Shown: positions 12,449-23,570 of the stretch, piece by piece
Layout: each line of letters starts with the position of its first letter
Position numbering within the stretch: position 1 is the first letter of the stretch
Source of the DNA: Byssothecium circinans
Lineage: Eukaryota; Ascomycota; Dothideomycetes; Pleosporales; Massarinaceae
DNA length: 59,998 bases
Assembly: GCA_010015675.1 (NCBI GenBank)
Contig: ML976992.1
Coordinates: forward strand, 668,770-728,767
Direction: 5' to 3'
Translations under genes and position numbers: made by a program
Notes under the pieces: model-generated
The model's input: only the letters and a program-made list of their open reading frames with translations
The model's database searches: none
Told to the model about the DNA's origin: nothing

Positions 12449-13280
12449 ATGAAGCCGACCGTCGTGATTTGCCCCGGCGCATGGCAACTGGAGTCCTTCT
12501 TCCAACGACTAAAGGAGGCATTCAAGGGACTTGGATACCCCACCGTGTGCGAGCTTGCGAACGGCTACCCTGACCACGACCCTGCGAACCCGCCCAAAAT
12601 CAACCCTGATGCTGCCTATCTTCGGGAGCACGTGCTGAAGCCTCGACTGGAAGACGGTGAAGATGTTGTCCTCTTCATGCACTCTTACGGCGGCATCTAC
12701 GGGCCTGCAGCTCTCCAAGGGCTCAGCAAGCCGGAAAGGGACCGGAATGGCTTGAAAGGTGGTGTCATTGCTGCTGTCTACACAGCCGCGTTTGTGGCCA
12801 AGAAGGGTACTTCCGCCATGTCGGCTATGGGGTTCAGTCCTGATAGGATACCTGATTGGATCGACCACGACGTATGTGTTGGCACAATATGTCGGTACAA
12901 TCACAGATGCTAACTATACACAGGAGGCGACCGGATATGTCAGTTTCAAGAAAGAACATGCCAAGTTCATGGTCTTTCATGATCTGCCAGAGGACGAGGC
13001 GGAAAAACTAGCGTCGGCGCTGCCGAAGCAACCGTACGCTTGCTTTTCTGAACCGGTTCATTGGGATCCGTATGACGATGAGAGCTTTAGAGGTCGTCTT
13101 GGGTACATCTACACCGAGGCGGATAGGATTCTTCCCCTGCTCATCCAGGAGCGGTTCACTCTAACAGCTGGAATTCAGCACACTCACATGTTGAAAGGCT
13201 GCTCGCATTCTCCTCACCTTGAGATGCCGGAAAAGCTAGCCGAGACTGTGGTTGGAATGCTGGATACGTTAACTCGTTGA
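12449..13280 (+). CDS. alpha/beta-hydrolase (AB hydrolase 6-like)
   Basis: Two exons, 12449-12871 and 12924-13280, joined over a 52-bp intron with a GCTAACT branch site, encode 259 residues. The N-terminus TVVICPGAW holds the oxyanion-side HG/PG turn. The nucleophile elbow is FMHSYGG (Ser about 77), where the first Gly of GxSxG is replaced by Met. A late GCSHSPHLEMPE segment carries the probable catalytic His. The family includes fungal esterases, hydrolases and acyl-transfer enzymes. Being divergent from the PKS, it is the obvious candidate for releasing or transferring the polyketide chain, since the PKS has no thioesterase. That role is inference. In-frame Met codons also occur at 12416 and 12422; 12449 gives the usual family start just before the first beta strand. 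Confidence 0.85.
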
Positions 13281-15421
13281 GACTTGTGGTATGGGTACAG
13301 CCCGCCAGTGTCTGTGGCTCGGTCAACACTCTTTGGGAATCGCGGCATGCAAGATGAGACTAGATTTTAGCGGGCATGGGTCTTAGACGTCTAGAATTAA
13401 AGATGGATATGCGCAGTAGACAAAGGAAAACATTACACAGCCAGGTGGCTTCCAACTTCTTCGAACTCGCTTACAATAACGCTCTACCTGCGAAGTAACA
13501 TCAGACTAACCAGCTGAGCAAGTACTAGTACTTGAATTCACGGCTACACAGCCGCCAAGTTGCTGGTGGCCGCCTACCACGCTAGTCACGAGTAGGATCA
13601 AAGATAAAGAGCAAGCCCAGGACACTAAGCGCAGTGGCTTCCATCACGCGATATACTAGTGCTTATACCAACAGTATTCAGGATTTCCAGAAAATATCGG
13701 ACATTATTAATCCACTACGCATCCCGTACAAATCTACAGATTGGGTTCTGGAACCCTAGCGTTCCAACACTCAGATCATTTTCGTCTTACAGTGCACGCA
13801 TTCCTCCGTGACGCAAGATACGCATACACATGAGACGAGACAAACACAACCACTGTCGCTCTACGGAACGCTAGGATACCAGAGAATACTTCAGCTGTTC
13901 AGGCAGCGCGCCAGGCAAACCCTTTGCCTACTGTCATCGCCGACTTGCTTCGTATATGCACGTCTTAGCAGGGCATAGCGAATCGCGATAGGCCACTCAA
14001 TCGATCCTACTCCCACTACACTCCCCTCGCACTCCACGTGGGGAACAGGACTCATCGATCCTACGGAAGGGAGAAAAGCCACATGGTATTTCAGGTCACT
14101 GCGTTAGCCTCGCATTAGCATCTCTACGTACGGGTTTTCGTACTGGCAGCCGCCGCCGTCACGAAAGTAGAGGCTCGAACTTTAATCTCTACGCTTTGTC
14201 TATGTGGTAGACTAGGCTTGCAGAGGGTACAGTACCATGGTTGACCTGATTTTGGCGGTGAGTCCTCCTCGTCGAGTGTTCTAGACATGGGGGTTTCCCG
14301 TCGGAGATAGTACGGAGGTGTTGCGTGACGGGTTTTTGGCTTTGAGGACTTGGTTCCGTGGCTGAGGGCGCTGTTGTGTGGTATAGAGGAAGTAGATTGG
14401 TATCGCTTCTTCCTGCTCGATGCGGATGTTGAGTAATGTGGACTGTCACTGATTAGGTGTCAAAAACTACTAATCAGTGGAGGTTGCGCACAAACCCGTT
14501 GGCGTAAACGAATGTTCGAGTTTGTGTGTTAGGCTATCCGTTACAAGTGCAGTTGTTGTAACAGTTCTTTCTAGTACGTTACTTCCGCTCCCTTGCTTCA
14601 TACTCAGGTAGCGCATCCACTTACTGACCTGCCCAGGCATCAAGTACTTTACGTCTGATTGAGACCTCTCTGCACAGTTAGCCCGCGTAACTATGCCGAT
14701 AACGAGTAGATTACCATACAGTAGAAGAAGAGTTTAGAGATGCAGAGGAATTGTGGGAAATGCACCCACACTATCAACATATAATTGTGCCCCTACCATG
14801 GTATCCTTAACACTACTGTGACTTTAAAATCCATAACGCATTATCACTAAACGAGGAAAGATATTAAGTCCCAATCTATGGGAGGTAAGAGGTTCTATTA
14901 CATTTAGTCAACGTCCTTAGCATGTTACTTATTATTGATGTAGGACTTAAAACGGCAGAGACTTGACTCCATGGAAATACACATATTGTCCCTAAGGTTG
15001 CTTTACGCGGGGGAAGGTGCATTAAAGATCGCTTCTAACTAAAGGAAATATGCATTCGCTGTCTTAAAGCAGACATTTAGGGAGATTAAGAGTAATAATG
15101 TTAAAGAGGAGAGGGAAGATAGTGGGAAGACTGTATAAAAAATTGCAGTGCTGAGAATTGTAGGACATCAGGGGCAAACGAAATGCAGGTCTAGAGGCAG
15201 TGTGAGTAATGATCCGCAAGTAAAGCCAGACAACGAAAGGGACTTCTTCGACGAAGCAAACTTTCAGCGAAGAGCAAAACAACAAGGAGAGAAGAAAGCC
15301 AGCGTGATATGTACGTATTGTTCCTCTACAAGCTACAGCTAATCTTAACAAACTAAACGCAGTCATTAGATTCACCTCTACCTCCTCCACATCTCTACAG
15401 CCCCCTTCCCAATCCCAACCC
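13281..15421. other. gene-free stretch
   Basis: Over 2 kb with only short, scattered open frames (for example minus 14449-14189) that look like noise. No domain, tRNA-like structure or repeat was recognised. It separates the biosynthetic locus from the housekeeping block, and contains the 3' flanks of the two convergent genes. Confidence 0.5.
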
Positions 15422-17483
15422 CTACGCCAACCTAGCCTTCCCACTCTTAACCCCCTCCCAATCCCCTCTCTCAAACGGCCTATACCGATCCGCCCCAAGC
15501 GGCAACCAATAAATGCGATCACCCCCTGTAATCAAATCTAAATCCACGCCCTCGGACTTGAGCCTTCCCTTCTGCACCTTCATCGTCCCCGTATACTCCA
15601 ACGCCAGCGTAACCCTCAAAAACAACGGCACCGCATACCCGGGCAGCACGGCCCTCGCATGCTCCGCCAAGCCCCTGAAGTTGAAGTTCGCTTCCGTGAC
15701 GCCGTCGGCCATGACGATGGACGCAGCGCCGGCGCGCCCGTCGTAGCCCGGCACGGCGACGCCGTAGACGTTCGTTTCGGCGATCTGAGGGAACTTGCCG
15801 AGCATGTCTGCGACTTCGTTTGTGGAGACGTTTTCTGATTTCCAGCGGAATGTGTCGCCGAGACGGTCGACGAAGAAGACGCGGCCGTCGCCGTCCTGGC
15901 GCATCATGTCGCCTGATTTGAACCATCTGGATAGAATCTCATGAGACTCAGGTTTTTCGACTTTTAGTAGGGCAGGGTTACAGGGAGAACTTACATGTCA
16001 CCTTTTTGAAACACGTCTCTTATCAGCCTCCCTTGGGTAGCTTTCTCGTTCTTGTAGTATGATGGCGCAGCGGCCACCGTTTCGGGCGTCAGTCGATGCA
16101 GGACCTGGCCGGGCTCATCGACTCCGCACTTAACTGCCCATCCATTCCTATCTCTCATAATATCCTCAGTATCGACATCCATCTTCACCCGAACTTCGTC
16201 ATTGCCAAACCTCCAGTTCCAAATCAGACCCCTCAAGCCCACGGCATGAGCTGTGAACGGGCCGTTATTGCGATTAAACATAGGGCCCATCCCGTCCGTC
16301 CCAGCATACAGCTCGATGATAGTAGGGATATTGAAGCGTTCGCGAAAGCGTTCCCACACATCGGGCCGCATGCCGTTTCCCCAAGCCGTTGTCGCGCGGT
16401 GTTTCCGCTCGTATTCGTTCGGGGGCCCGTTTAAAAGATACCTACACAGCTCGCCTACGTATTGGATGATATCTGCTTTGCCCGTCGCGACTTCGGGCCA
16501 GAACGTCCGATGGCTGAACTTCCTGCCTAGCACAATCGTAGACCCGGCGTAGGTACATGACGTCACGCATAGGCCGTGGCCGGAGCCGTGGTAGAGTGGC
16601 ATGCAAGTATACATGCGGGTCGACGGTTTGAGGTCGAGGTATTGGGCTACCATACGGCTTCCTAGGAGCTCGCGCCCTGTACTCCCGATAACGGCCTTGG
16701 GCATACCCGTCGTTCCGGATGTGTACATGAGATTGCGGATGGACTGGACGGTGATGCCTGAGCGGCGCGAATCGGGGATCCGCGTGGTGTTCGACAGCGA
16801 GGAGACGAACGAGGGGTCGTAGTATTTAATCGTGCAGTTGAGGTCTTCGAGCTGGGAGCGTACGGGTTCGACATTTCCGCGGATATCGGAGTCGGTGAGG
16901 AGGTATCTGGTATCACATAGCTTGGTTGCATCAGCACTGTTTTGTTCCGTGGTAGTGACGATGATTGAAAATGCATACCTTGATACAATGTATCAACCCA
17001 TCCCCCGTCAAATTCCAATTAACAAAACTTGCAATGGCCCCAACAGCGTCAATAGCAAACCAAAGTACCAAGTACTCTGGACTATTCCCGCCATTAAGCG
17101 CAACAATCTCCCCCGGTTGCACGCCCAGCTCATCAATCAACCAGTTCCCCGCGCGCGTCAATGCGTCGAGGAATTGGCCGTATGTCCATTGCTGGCCCTC
17201 GAATATCAAAAAAGGGTGCTGCGGTCGCTTCTTCGCGTGTTCTTCGAGGATGTAGTAGAGGATCGTTTTCTTCTGCATGGCTTGCTTCGTGAGCCAGTCC
17301 ATGTCGGGTTGGGCGGGTGTTAGGCCGCCGCGACCATGCTTGATGTCGTAGGCGATATGGTACTTTGCATTAAGGTATGCGGAGAGGGCGGTCACGCCTG
17401 CAGCGCCGGCGACGATGGGTACTGTTTGTGAGGGGTGAGTTGAGGAACATGTCGGCGTAGTGCATAGGGGACTTACGCGCCAT
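15422..17483 (-). CDS. FATP/Fat1-type very-long-chain acyl-CoA synthetase
   Basis: Four exons: 17483-17477, 17421-16979, 16920-15995, 15926-15422, giving 626 residues, normal for the FATP family. The first exon is only 7 nt (ATGGCGC), but splicing restores an N-terminus MALPIVAGAAGVTALSAYLN, a hydrophobic leader followed by the family body. The AMP-binding P-loop reads YTSGTTGMPKAVIG (about residue 215). The FATP signature segments RYLLTDSDIR, IELYAGTDGMG and FVDRLGDTFRWKSENVST are present. The enzyme activates long and very long fatty acids to CoA thioesters at ER, lipid-droplet or peroxisomal membranes and helps import them. The C-terminus (GKARLA) is not a canonical PTS1. It lies 4 kb from the PKS but looks like the conserved primary-metabolism form. 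Confidence 0.93.
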
Positions 17484-19217
17484 ATTTAAGTACCGATAGA
17501 TGGAGAACAAGATCAAAGTGTTCCCGAAGACATCAAAAGTCGTTTATCTGTTCTAATGCGACTTTTTTTATGCATGTAAAGTAGAAATACAATCGTGAAG
17601 CCTTGAAAAAAGTACAGTGGAAGGCTTCCATCGCTGCGCCGTTGCGATCGACCTGACTCGTACGAGGCTAAACTCCTTTGCAACTCAGACCTCGGGAGGG
17701 CCGCACGACGCTGTCCTGTCCCTTTTCATGCAAGTCAGTGACGGCCCCGTCTCACCCCGCATTTCGGACCACGAATGCTTACTCTCCCGTTCCTAACTCA
17801 ACTCACTATCCCCTCCCAAAGCTCGTACAGTACGTACCGCAGAAGCATACCAGCAGAAGAGTTTTCATTATTATGTTAACCTTAAGCGCATCCTTACATC
17901 TAGCTGCTGCATAAACTTTCACTCCAGTGTCCTAACCTCTTGTAACCTCTCCGCAGCCTGTATTTTCTCCATCGGGCCGAAAAACAATACCGATATACGA
18001 GTCACCAGCTCACCGACAGGGCCGGTCTCACCCGCATTATTGTCTGGTAGTTGTAGCAACGCTCCGCACGCAAGACCATCCATCAAGTCCTTAGATACAG
18101 TCAATCCCACACGAGATCTGGTGGCCCAAACCTGATTCTCCAACACGGTCTACCCATTGCCGCCTGCAAGATTTTCTTTCCAGTCCTCTTGATCAAGAAA
18201 CAGTGCTCGCATACACTCATAAACTCACCCAGATACTCGAAGTAGTCTATAAGATACCATACACAGCTGCCTTACATAAAGCATACCAATCTCAAAGCAC
18301 CGCTTATACTTACATAAACAGTTCCTTCCACTGTCCACATCAAGGTACTGTACCTTACCATGGCATATAACCATATATCGATCGACTCCTTCCAGTGACT
18401 TCTAGGGCCCCACTCAGGCATCAGACTCAGGCTATTTCGCGCGAAAGAAAGACTTTCTTGGGCCTTGGTTGGGTAGTAACCACAACCACAACCATAACCA
18501 TAACCATAACCATAACCATAACCATAACCATAACCATAACCATAACCATAACCATAACCATAACCATGACCATGACCCTATCATATCATATCATCTTACT
18601 TGGAGGGAATACGTGGGGTGGGGTGGAGGAAGGTTAGAGCCCAAAACTGACTTTAACAACAAGCAATACCTGTGTGCAAGTTAACACACACACATGTCCC
18701 AACTATAACGTCGCCATTTCCATTTCCATTTCCACACTCCAAAACCATCTCCTCCAACCAATCCCTCGACCATCGTCTCCGGCATCTCCATCCAAACGGC
18801 ATTCAAACGGTGCGAGTACGTCAATGATTTCCAAGAATGCTACTGTAGGGATACAGGAAACCAAGCCCCCTGTATTACGTCTATACCTACTACCCAGCAT
18901 ACAGTACACCCAGCACCCAACGCCCAACGCACCCCACACCCCTAACGAACCCAAACCCCGCCTTCTACTACCACTACCACTACCATTCATAGTCTATGTC
19001 CATGACGCCGACCCAATGCAACCCTCAACACCCAACCCAACTCCCAACTACCCCCTACCGCCCCTCAGGAAACAAAACCCTAACCACCTCATCCAAAAGC
19101 GTAAAAGCAAGATGCGTACTACAATCCACAAGTTAGCCAACGATCCAACGAACCAACGATCTCCTACTCCCCCCCTACCCCCCCTACCCCCCCTCTTCTA
19201 GGAAAAAACAGTCCTAC
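17484..19217. other. gene-free stretch with simple repeats
   Basis: Upstream of the acyl-CoA synthetase and downstream of the Mdm1-type gene. Contains a hexanucleotide array (listed separately), a short CCATTT/CATTTC run near 18715-18735, and CA/CCCCTA-rich low-complexity sequence up to 19200. A minus open frame of 75 codons (18146-17919) has no recognisable features. Confidence 0.5.
18492..18567. repeat. (CCATAA)n hexanucleotide microsatellite
   Basis: About 12.5 near-perfect head-to-tail copies of CCATAA (TTATGG on the other strand), degenerating to CCATGA/CCATGACC at the right end. It differs from the usual fungal telomere unit TTAGGG and lies internally, so it is a microsatellite rather than a telomere. 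Confidence 0.95.
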
Positions 19218-22200
19218 TCACTTCAACCGCTGATTATTAACCGTCGCCTCGATCCTCTCGGCCGCCATCTTCGCATTCGCCCTCCCGACCACACTCCCCG
19301 CAACCTCAGGGACAAGCACACCGAGCACACTCTCCGCCTCCTTGCGACTCTTAGCCCTCTCTTTAAAGCCCCTTACACCGCCTGCTGCTGCACCACCGTC
19401 CTTTGCACTGTCCCTCCCTCCACCCTCCTTTCCACCCTCCTTCCCTATCAGCCCCCCGGGCCACATGCGCTCCCTAACCCCATCCACCCACCCCGCCAAC
19501 CGCCCCTCCTCAGTAACCGCCGCAAACGACTCCCTAACCTTCCGCTCAATCGTGCCCCCCAGTAACTGATGCAGCACAACAACCACCGCGCGCCCGCGAA
19601 GCCAGTTATTCTCTCTATTAAGTTCGAACAGTTCGAGGAACAGGTCGCAGATGGGTTTCACAAACGGAGGCAGCTCTTTATTTTCAAAGGCGAGGAGTTC
19701 GGCTTCCGCTTCCGCGTCTGTGGTGGTGCTCGGACCCGCGGGTCCGGGAGGGATGTTGGTGTCGCTGGGAGCTGCGCCGCCAGCGTTGGTGCTGGTGGAA
19801 GAAGCGAGTTGCGAACTCGCGGCGGAGATGAGATTCTGGCCCGCGACGGAGAGCTGGTCGAGCACGGGGATGTTGCCAAGGAATTCCTCCATGCCGTCGG
19901 CGACGGACGAGTAGATGCGAGACACGAAGTCGTTGTTGGGCGTTTGTTGCGACGAGGACGACGAAGGGTCGGCGGAGGGGAGGGCGGCTTGGGAGAGGAA
20001 GGCGCGGAATTCGCGGCTGCGACAGACTGCGGGGATAGTTAGGAGGTCCTACGATATGTTAGCTTCGTGACTTCGTCATCTGAGAATATGATATGTTTGG
20101 TTCAAGGGGTTTGAACAAACAAGAAGGGAGGGGTTTGCGTACTCTGAGATACTTCTCCAAGCCCAATCGCCGTTTGTGCAGAAAATCTTTTTGAAGTTTC
20201 GGGATCATCTGTCGACGCGGTAACTCCAGATTGCGAACCTGCGGGAACTTTGCGCGAAGCCGCTTGTTCAAGTCATGGAACTCGCTGTACCTTCTCGACA
20301 CCACCCAAGCAGCCGCTGGCATCTGATCGCCCGCACGACGGCGAACCTCAATAACATCTATACCGCATATTAGCAACCACTCAAGACCTCACAAGTCACA
20401 ACTCTCTCTTCCATCCATCCATCTCTCCATCCCCTGTCCACAAAAGAAAAGAACAAACGTACACAAAGCATACTCCCTGCCATCCTCATCCGTCCCCACC
20501 ATAAAACTCTGAATAAACACAGTCGCCCTCCCATACAAGCTATTATCACTCTCCTGCACGATATACTGCTGTCTCTGCAACTCCTTCCTCTCAATCTCCC
20601 TCTTCAGACTGGCCTTGCTCTTTCTCAGGATCCTTAGCTCCGCCGCGTTATTCGTCAACTCCGCTTTACTGGTCAGCGAATCGACAATGGATTCCTGCGT
20701 GACCAGGCGTTCGATGTCAGAGGTGAGTGCGTCAATGGCTTCAGCGAGCCCCAAGTCACCGGGCGCTGCTTCGTGGATCTCATCCTCGGCAGATGTCAGG
20801 TTGTGAGCATCTTCTACTTCGTCTTCGAGGAATTTTTCTTCTTCGCCGAAGAGGTCGTCGTTGAAGACGCCGCGGGTGCGTGGTGCACCGACGAGGCCGA
20901 GCGAGGCGATGCTAGGTTTTCCTTTCTTTTGCATGGCGAGAGGGTCGGGGGACATGGTGCGAGGGATCTCAGTGGATGCTGCCATGGAGCTGTTATCAAG
21001 AGGTGAATGCAAGGACTCGTGGAACAATGAGCTTTCGGGTTCGTCGCCCATGATATCGTTAAGTGCTGCTGACATCGCATCAACGACTCCTGAATTGTCG
21101 CTTTGACGACCAAAACCAGTATCGGAGTCCATACTCAAAACCGAGTTTGCTAGAGGGTCGCTGTCGTACTCATCGTCAAAAAGCGGCGCTCGCACACGCG
21201 CGCCATCGTCCAGAGAGCGCCGGGGCGATGGATCAAGATCTCTGACTTTGCCCAGACTGTTGAGATCGGACGACGACGCTACAGCTCGACGCAGATCCGG
21301 TGGTTGCAGGCTAGTCTTCTGCGCAGATTGCGTCCGCACCATCCTCTTCGGAACTACCAAAGCTGGGTTCTCAAGCGTTTGAGTGACGGTCTTCGTGCTC
21401 ACAGGCGTCTTCTCCGTACTAGCAGCTTCATCCATAGCCAGCCACTTGTAGTACAGATTCGATCTCTTGAAGCGTCTAAAATGCGGTTCCTGCATCTGAT
21501 CGTAGGCGGCGGTCTGAGCCTGAAGAAGTGTCCTCCTTGCAGTGTAGTACTGCTGAGGGGTGGCATTTCGACCAGCTTTGAGGAACTCGCCGACAGCCCT
21601 CCGCGCTTCAGGTAGGATATTGAGCTCAGGTTTCGAAAGATAACTTTCGTAGATCTGCGCCATATCCGCTCGATCCGAGTCCTTCCACGACGGCAACGAC
21701 CCCGGATCGTCCAAAGGTTCATCCGTATCCTGCTCCAGCGGATTACGGAACCCATCGACAACAATCCAAAACTGCACCAGCCGCATAAGCTCCACCTGAT
21801 CCATGAACTCCATGAAGCAAGACAATCCCGCCGCATCATACAGCACATCCCTTAATGACGCATTCTCGAATCTTGACGTTGTCCGCTTGTGCTTCGACTT
21901 CTCTTTCGCAGCGACTTTATTCCTGACCGAACCACCGGCACTCAGATTTCCAATCTTCTGATCCAGAATCCGCCGCGCAGTCTCCAGCCTCCTCAGATAA
22001 ACCGGATCCTGGGCCTCGACCATAGAATCCTTCCTCAACTGGCCCGAGATCTCCGTACGGAACCGCCGCGCATCAGCCAGTGTATTCGTCTGCCTGATAG
22101 CCCTAATGAACCTCTCGAACTTCCTCTCATTATCCCCAGGAGCAAGTGAAGGAAACTGCAGACTCCTTGGCATTTTCGGGGACGGCGGCGCATGTTTATC

Positions 22201-23154
22201 CAACTCAGCACGGAGTTTCCTAACCGTCTTTCGTTCCTGCAGGAGCGTCCGTCCATAGCCCTCCATGAGCTGGTTCCACGTATCCGCATCAGCCAGCATC
22301 TGCATAAGCGGCGACAGCACCGCACATGCCACAATCTCCTTGATCAGCACATTGACCGCCGGACTCGTGACCATACTCGGCGGCAGAACCTTGGGCAGTA
22401 ACTTGCTCACAATGCCCCTCAGATGCTGCTGCTGAATCAACTTGGTATTCGAATACGCCAACGACGCCGCAGGATGCAACTGGCCCCCCTTATACTTGGC
22501 CGCAATAGCCAAGTCCAACTCCTCACTCTCCGTCATATTCCTCGAGAGCTTCTTCCCCCTGACTACGCGCTCCGCCTCGTACGCCGCGCGCAAATGCTCC
22601 GTAACAATCGGTATCATGCGCGAGACGACCACGTCCACCATATCGACGGCCAGCACGCGATTGCTGATCTCGCCCAGCGCGGCCCGCACCGCGCGATCCA
22701 CCTCATTGACAAACGTAGGACTCTTGCTTATCTTGCCGTACCAGCTCTTGACGAAATCCCGCAGGATCAGCCCAAGCAGCACGTCCACGCTATCCGAGAC
22801 GAGGAACGACGAGGGATAGATGGGTTCCATCATGTACATGCTTCGCTTTGTGAGCGCATCCCGTTCCCTTTTCCACTTGTCTGGTGCCAGGAACACTGCA
22901 TGTCTGGGGCCGTAGATGCTACGATGCTTCCCCTCTTTCCCGCCTGCTTTGTCCACTCTTCCATATCCAGACCGAACATCCTTATCCCAGGCAATGGTAA
23001 GCGTCAGCCATGCTCCCACCCCAATCGTCGCGAACACGCCGGCGAGGAACGCATAGGGCAGGAATCGTAGGCCGGGCTGCCAGTGGGTCAAGTAGCCCCA
23101 GGCGATGAAGACGGCGACGGCGGCGAGGGCTACATCTCGGGATTTAAGGGCCAT
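19218..23154 (-). CDS. mdm1: Mdm1-type sorting nexin (PXA-RGS-PX-Nexin C)
   Basis: Three exons: 23154-20463, 20357-20143, 20048-19218, giving 1245 residues; introns are 105 and 94 bp. Two hydrophobic segments sit at about residues 5-45, followed by a PXA-like region (about 105-300). An RGS-like helical region carries FENASLRDVLYDAAGLSCFM (about 465-600). A PX domain follows near 860-960 with RRYSEFHDLNKRLRAKFP, and then a nexin C-terminal region (about 1080-1240). Yeast Mdm1 is an ER-anchored protein that binds vacuole/endosome phosphoinositides at ER-vacuole contact sites; this domain order matches. The linker between RGS and PX is long and Ser/Asp-rich. Start set at the Met before ALKSRDVALAAV; an earlier in-frame Met (23256) would add a charged leader that blocks the membrane anchor. 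Confidence 0.9.
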
Positions 23155-23570
23155 AGTCGTGCGGGCGGTGGTGCGCTCTTGTCGGCATTTTGTATGCGTT
23201 GGGGAAATGTGGGGGTGGGAATGTTTGTTGGCGATGACGACGCCGCGGGAGTGCAATGGCCGAGCTCTGGATGCACGTCCCGACTGTGCCCTGGCAATAA
23301 AACTCGGCTACTGTAACAAATCACCCCTATTGTACCCAATGCCCGTCTCTGCGAGGGGAACCTCTGCGCCCTTTAAGGTAATAGCAAGAACTATTTGCAT
23401 TCCAAACGAATTAATATCAAGTATCTAATCTAAAAAGTCCAGCACCCCGCTACAAAAGCAACACCAACAAATACAACTTCTCACTTCCCCCTCCCCACCC
23501 ACCACTCACCACTTCCACCAACTCCCCTCCCCGTATCGAACAGCTCCCCCTACCTCCCTCCCCCACCCAC
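23155..23570. other. intergenic, promoter of mdm1 and 3' flank of DDHD gene
   Basis: About 415 bp between two same-strand genes. The 23440-23570 part is C-rich and runs into the DDHD stop codon. No other element recognised. Confidence 0.5.

Noticed and set aside
17919..18146. 75-codon minus frame as a small gene
   Set aside because: No leader, domain or conserved-looking segment; too short to support alone.
18492..18567. CCATAA array as an internal telomere repeat
   Set aside because: The unit TTATGG does not match fungal TTAGGG telomere repeats, and single-copy genes continue on both sides.
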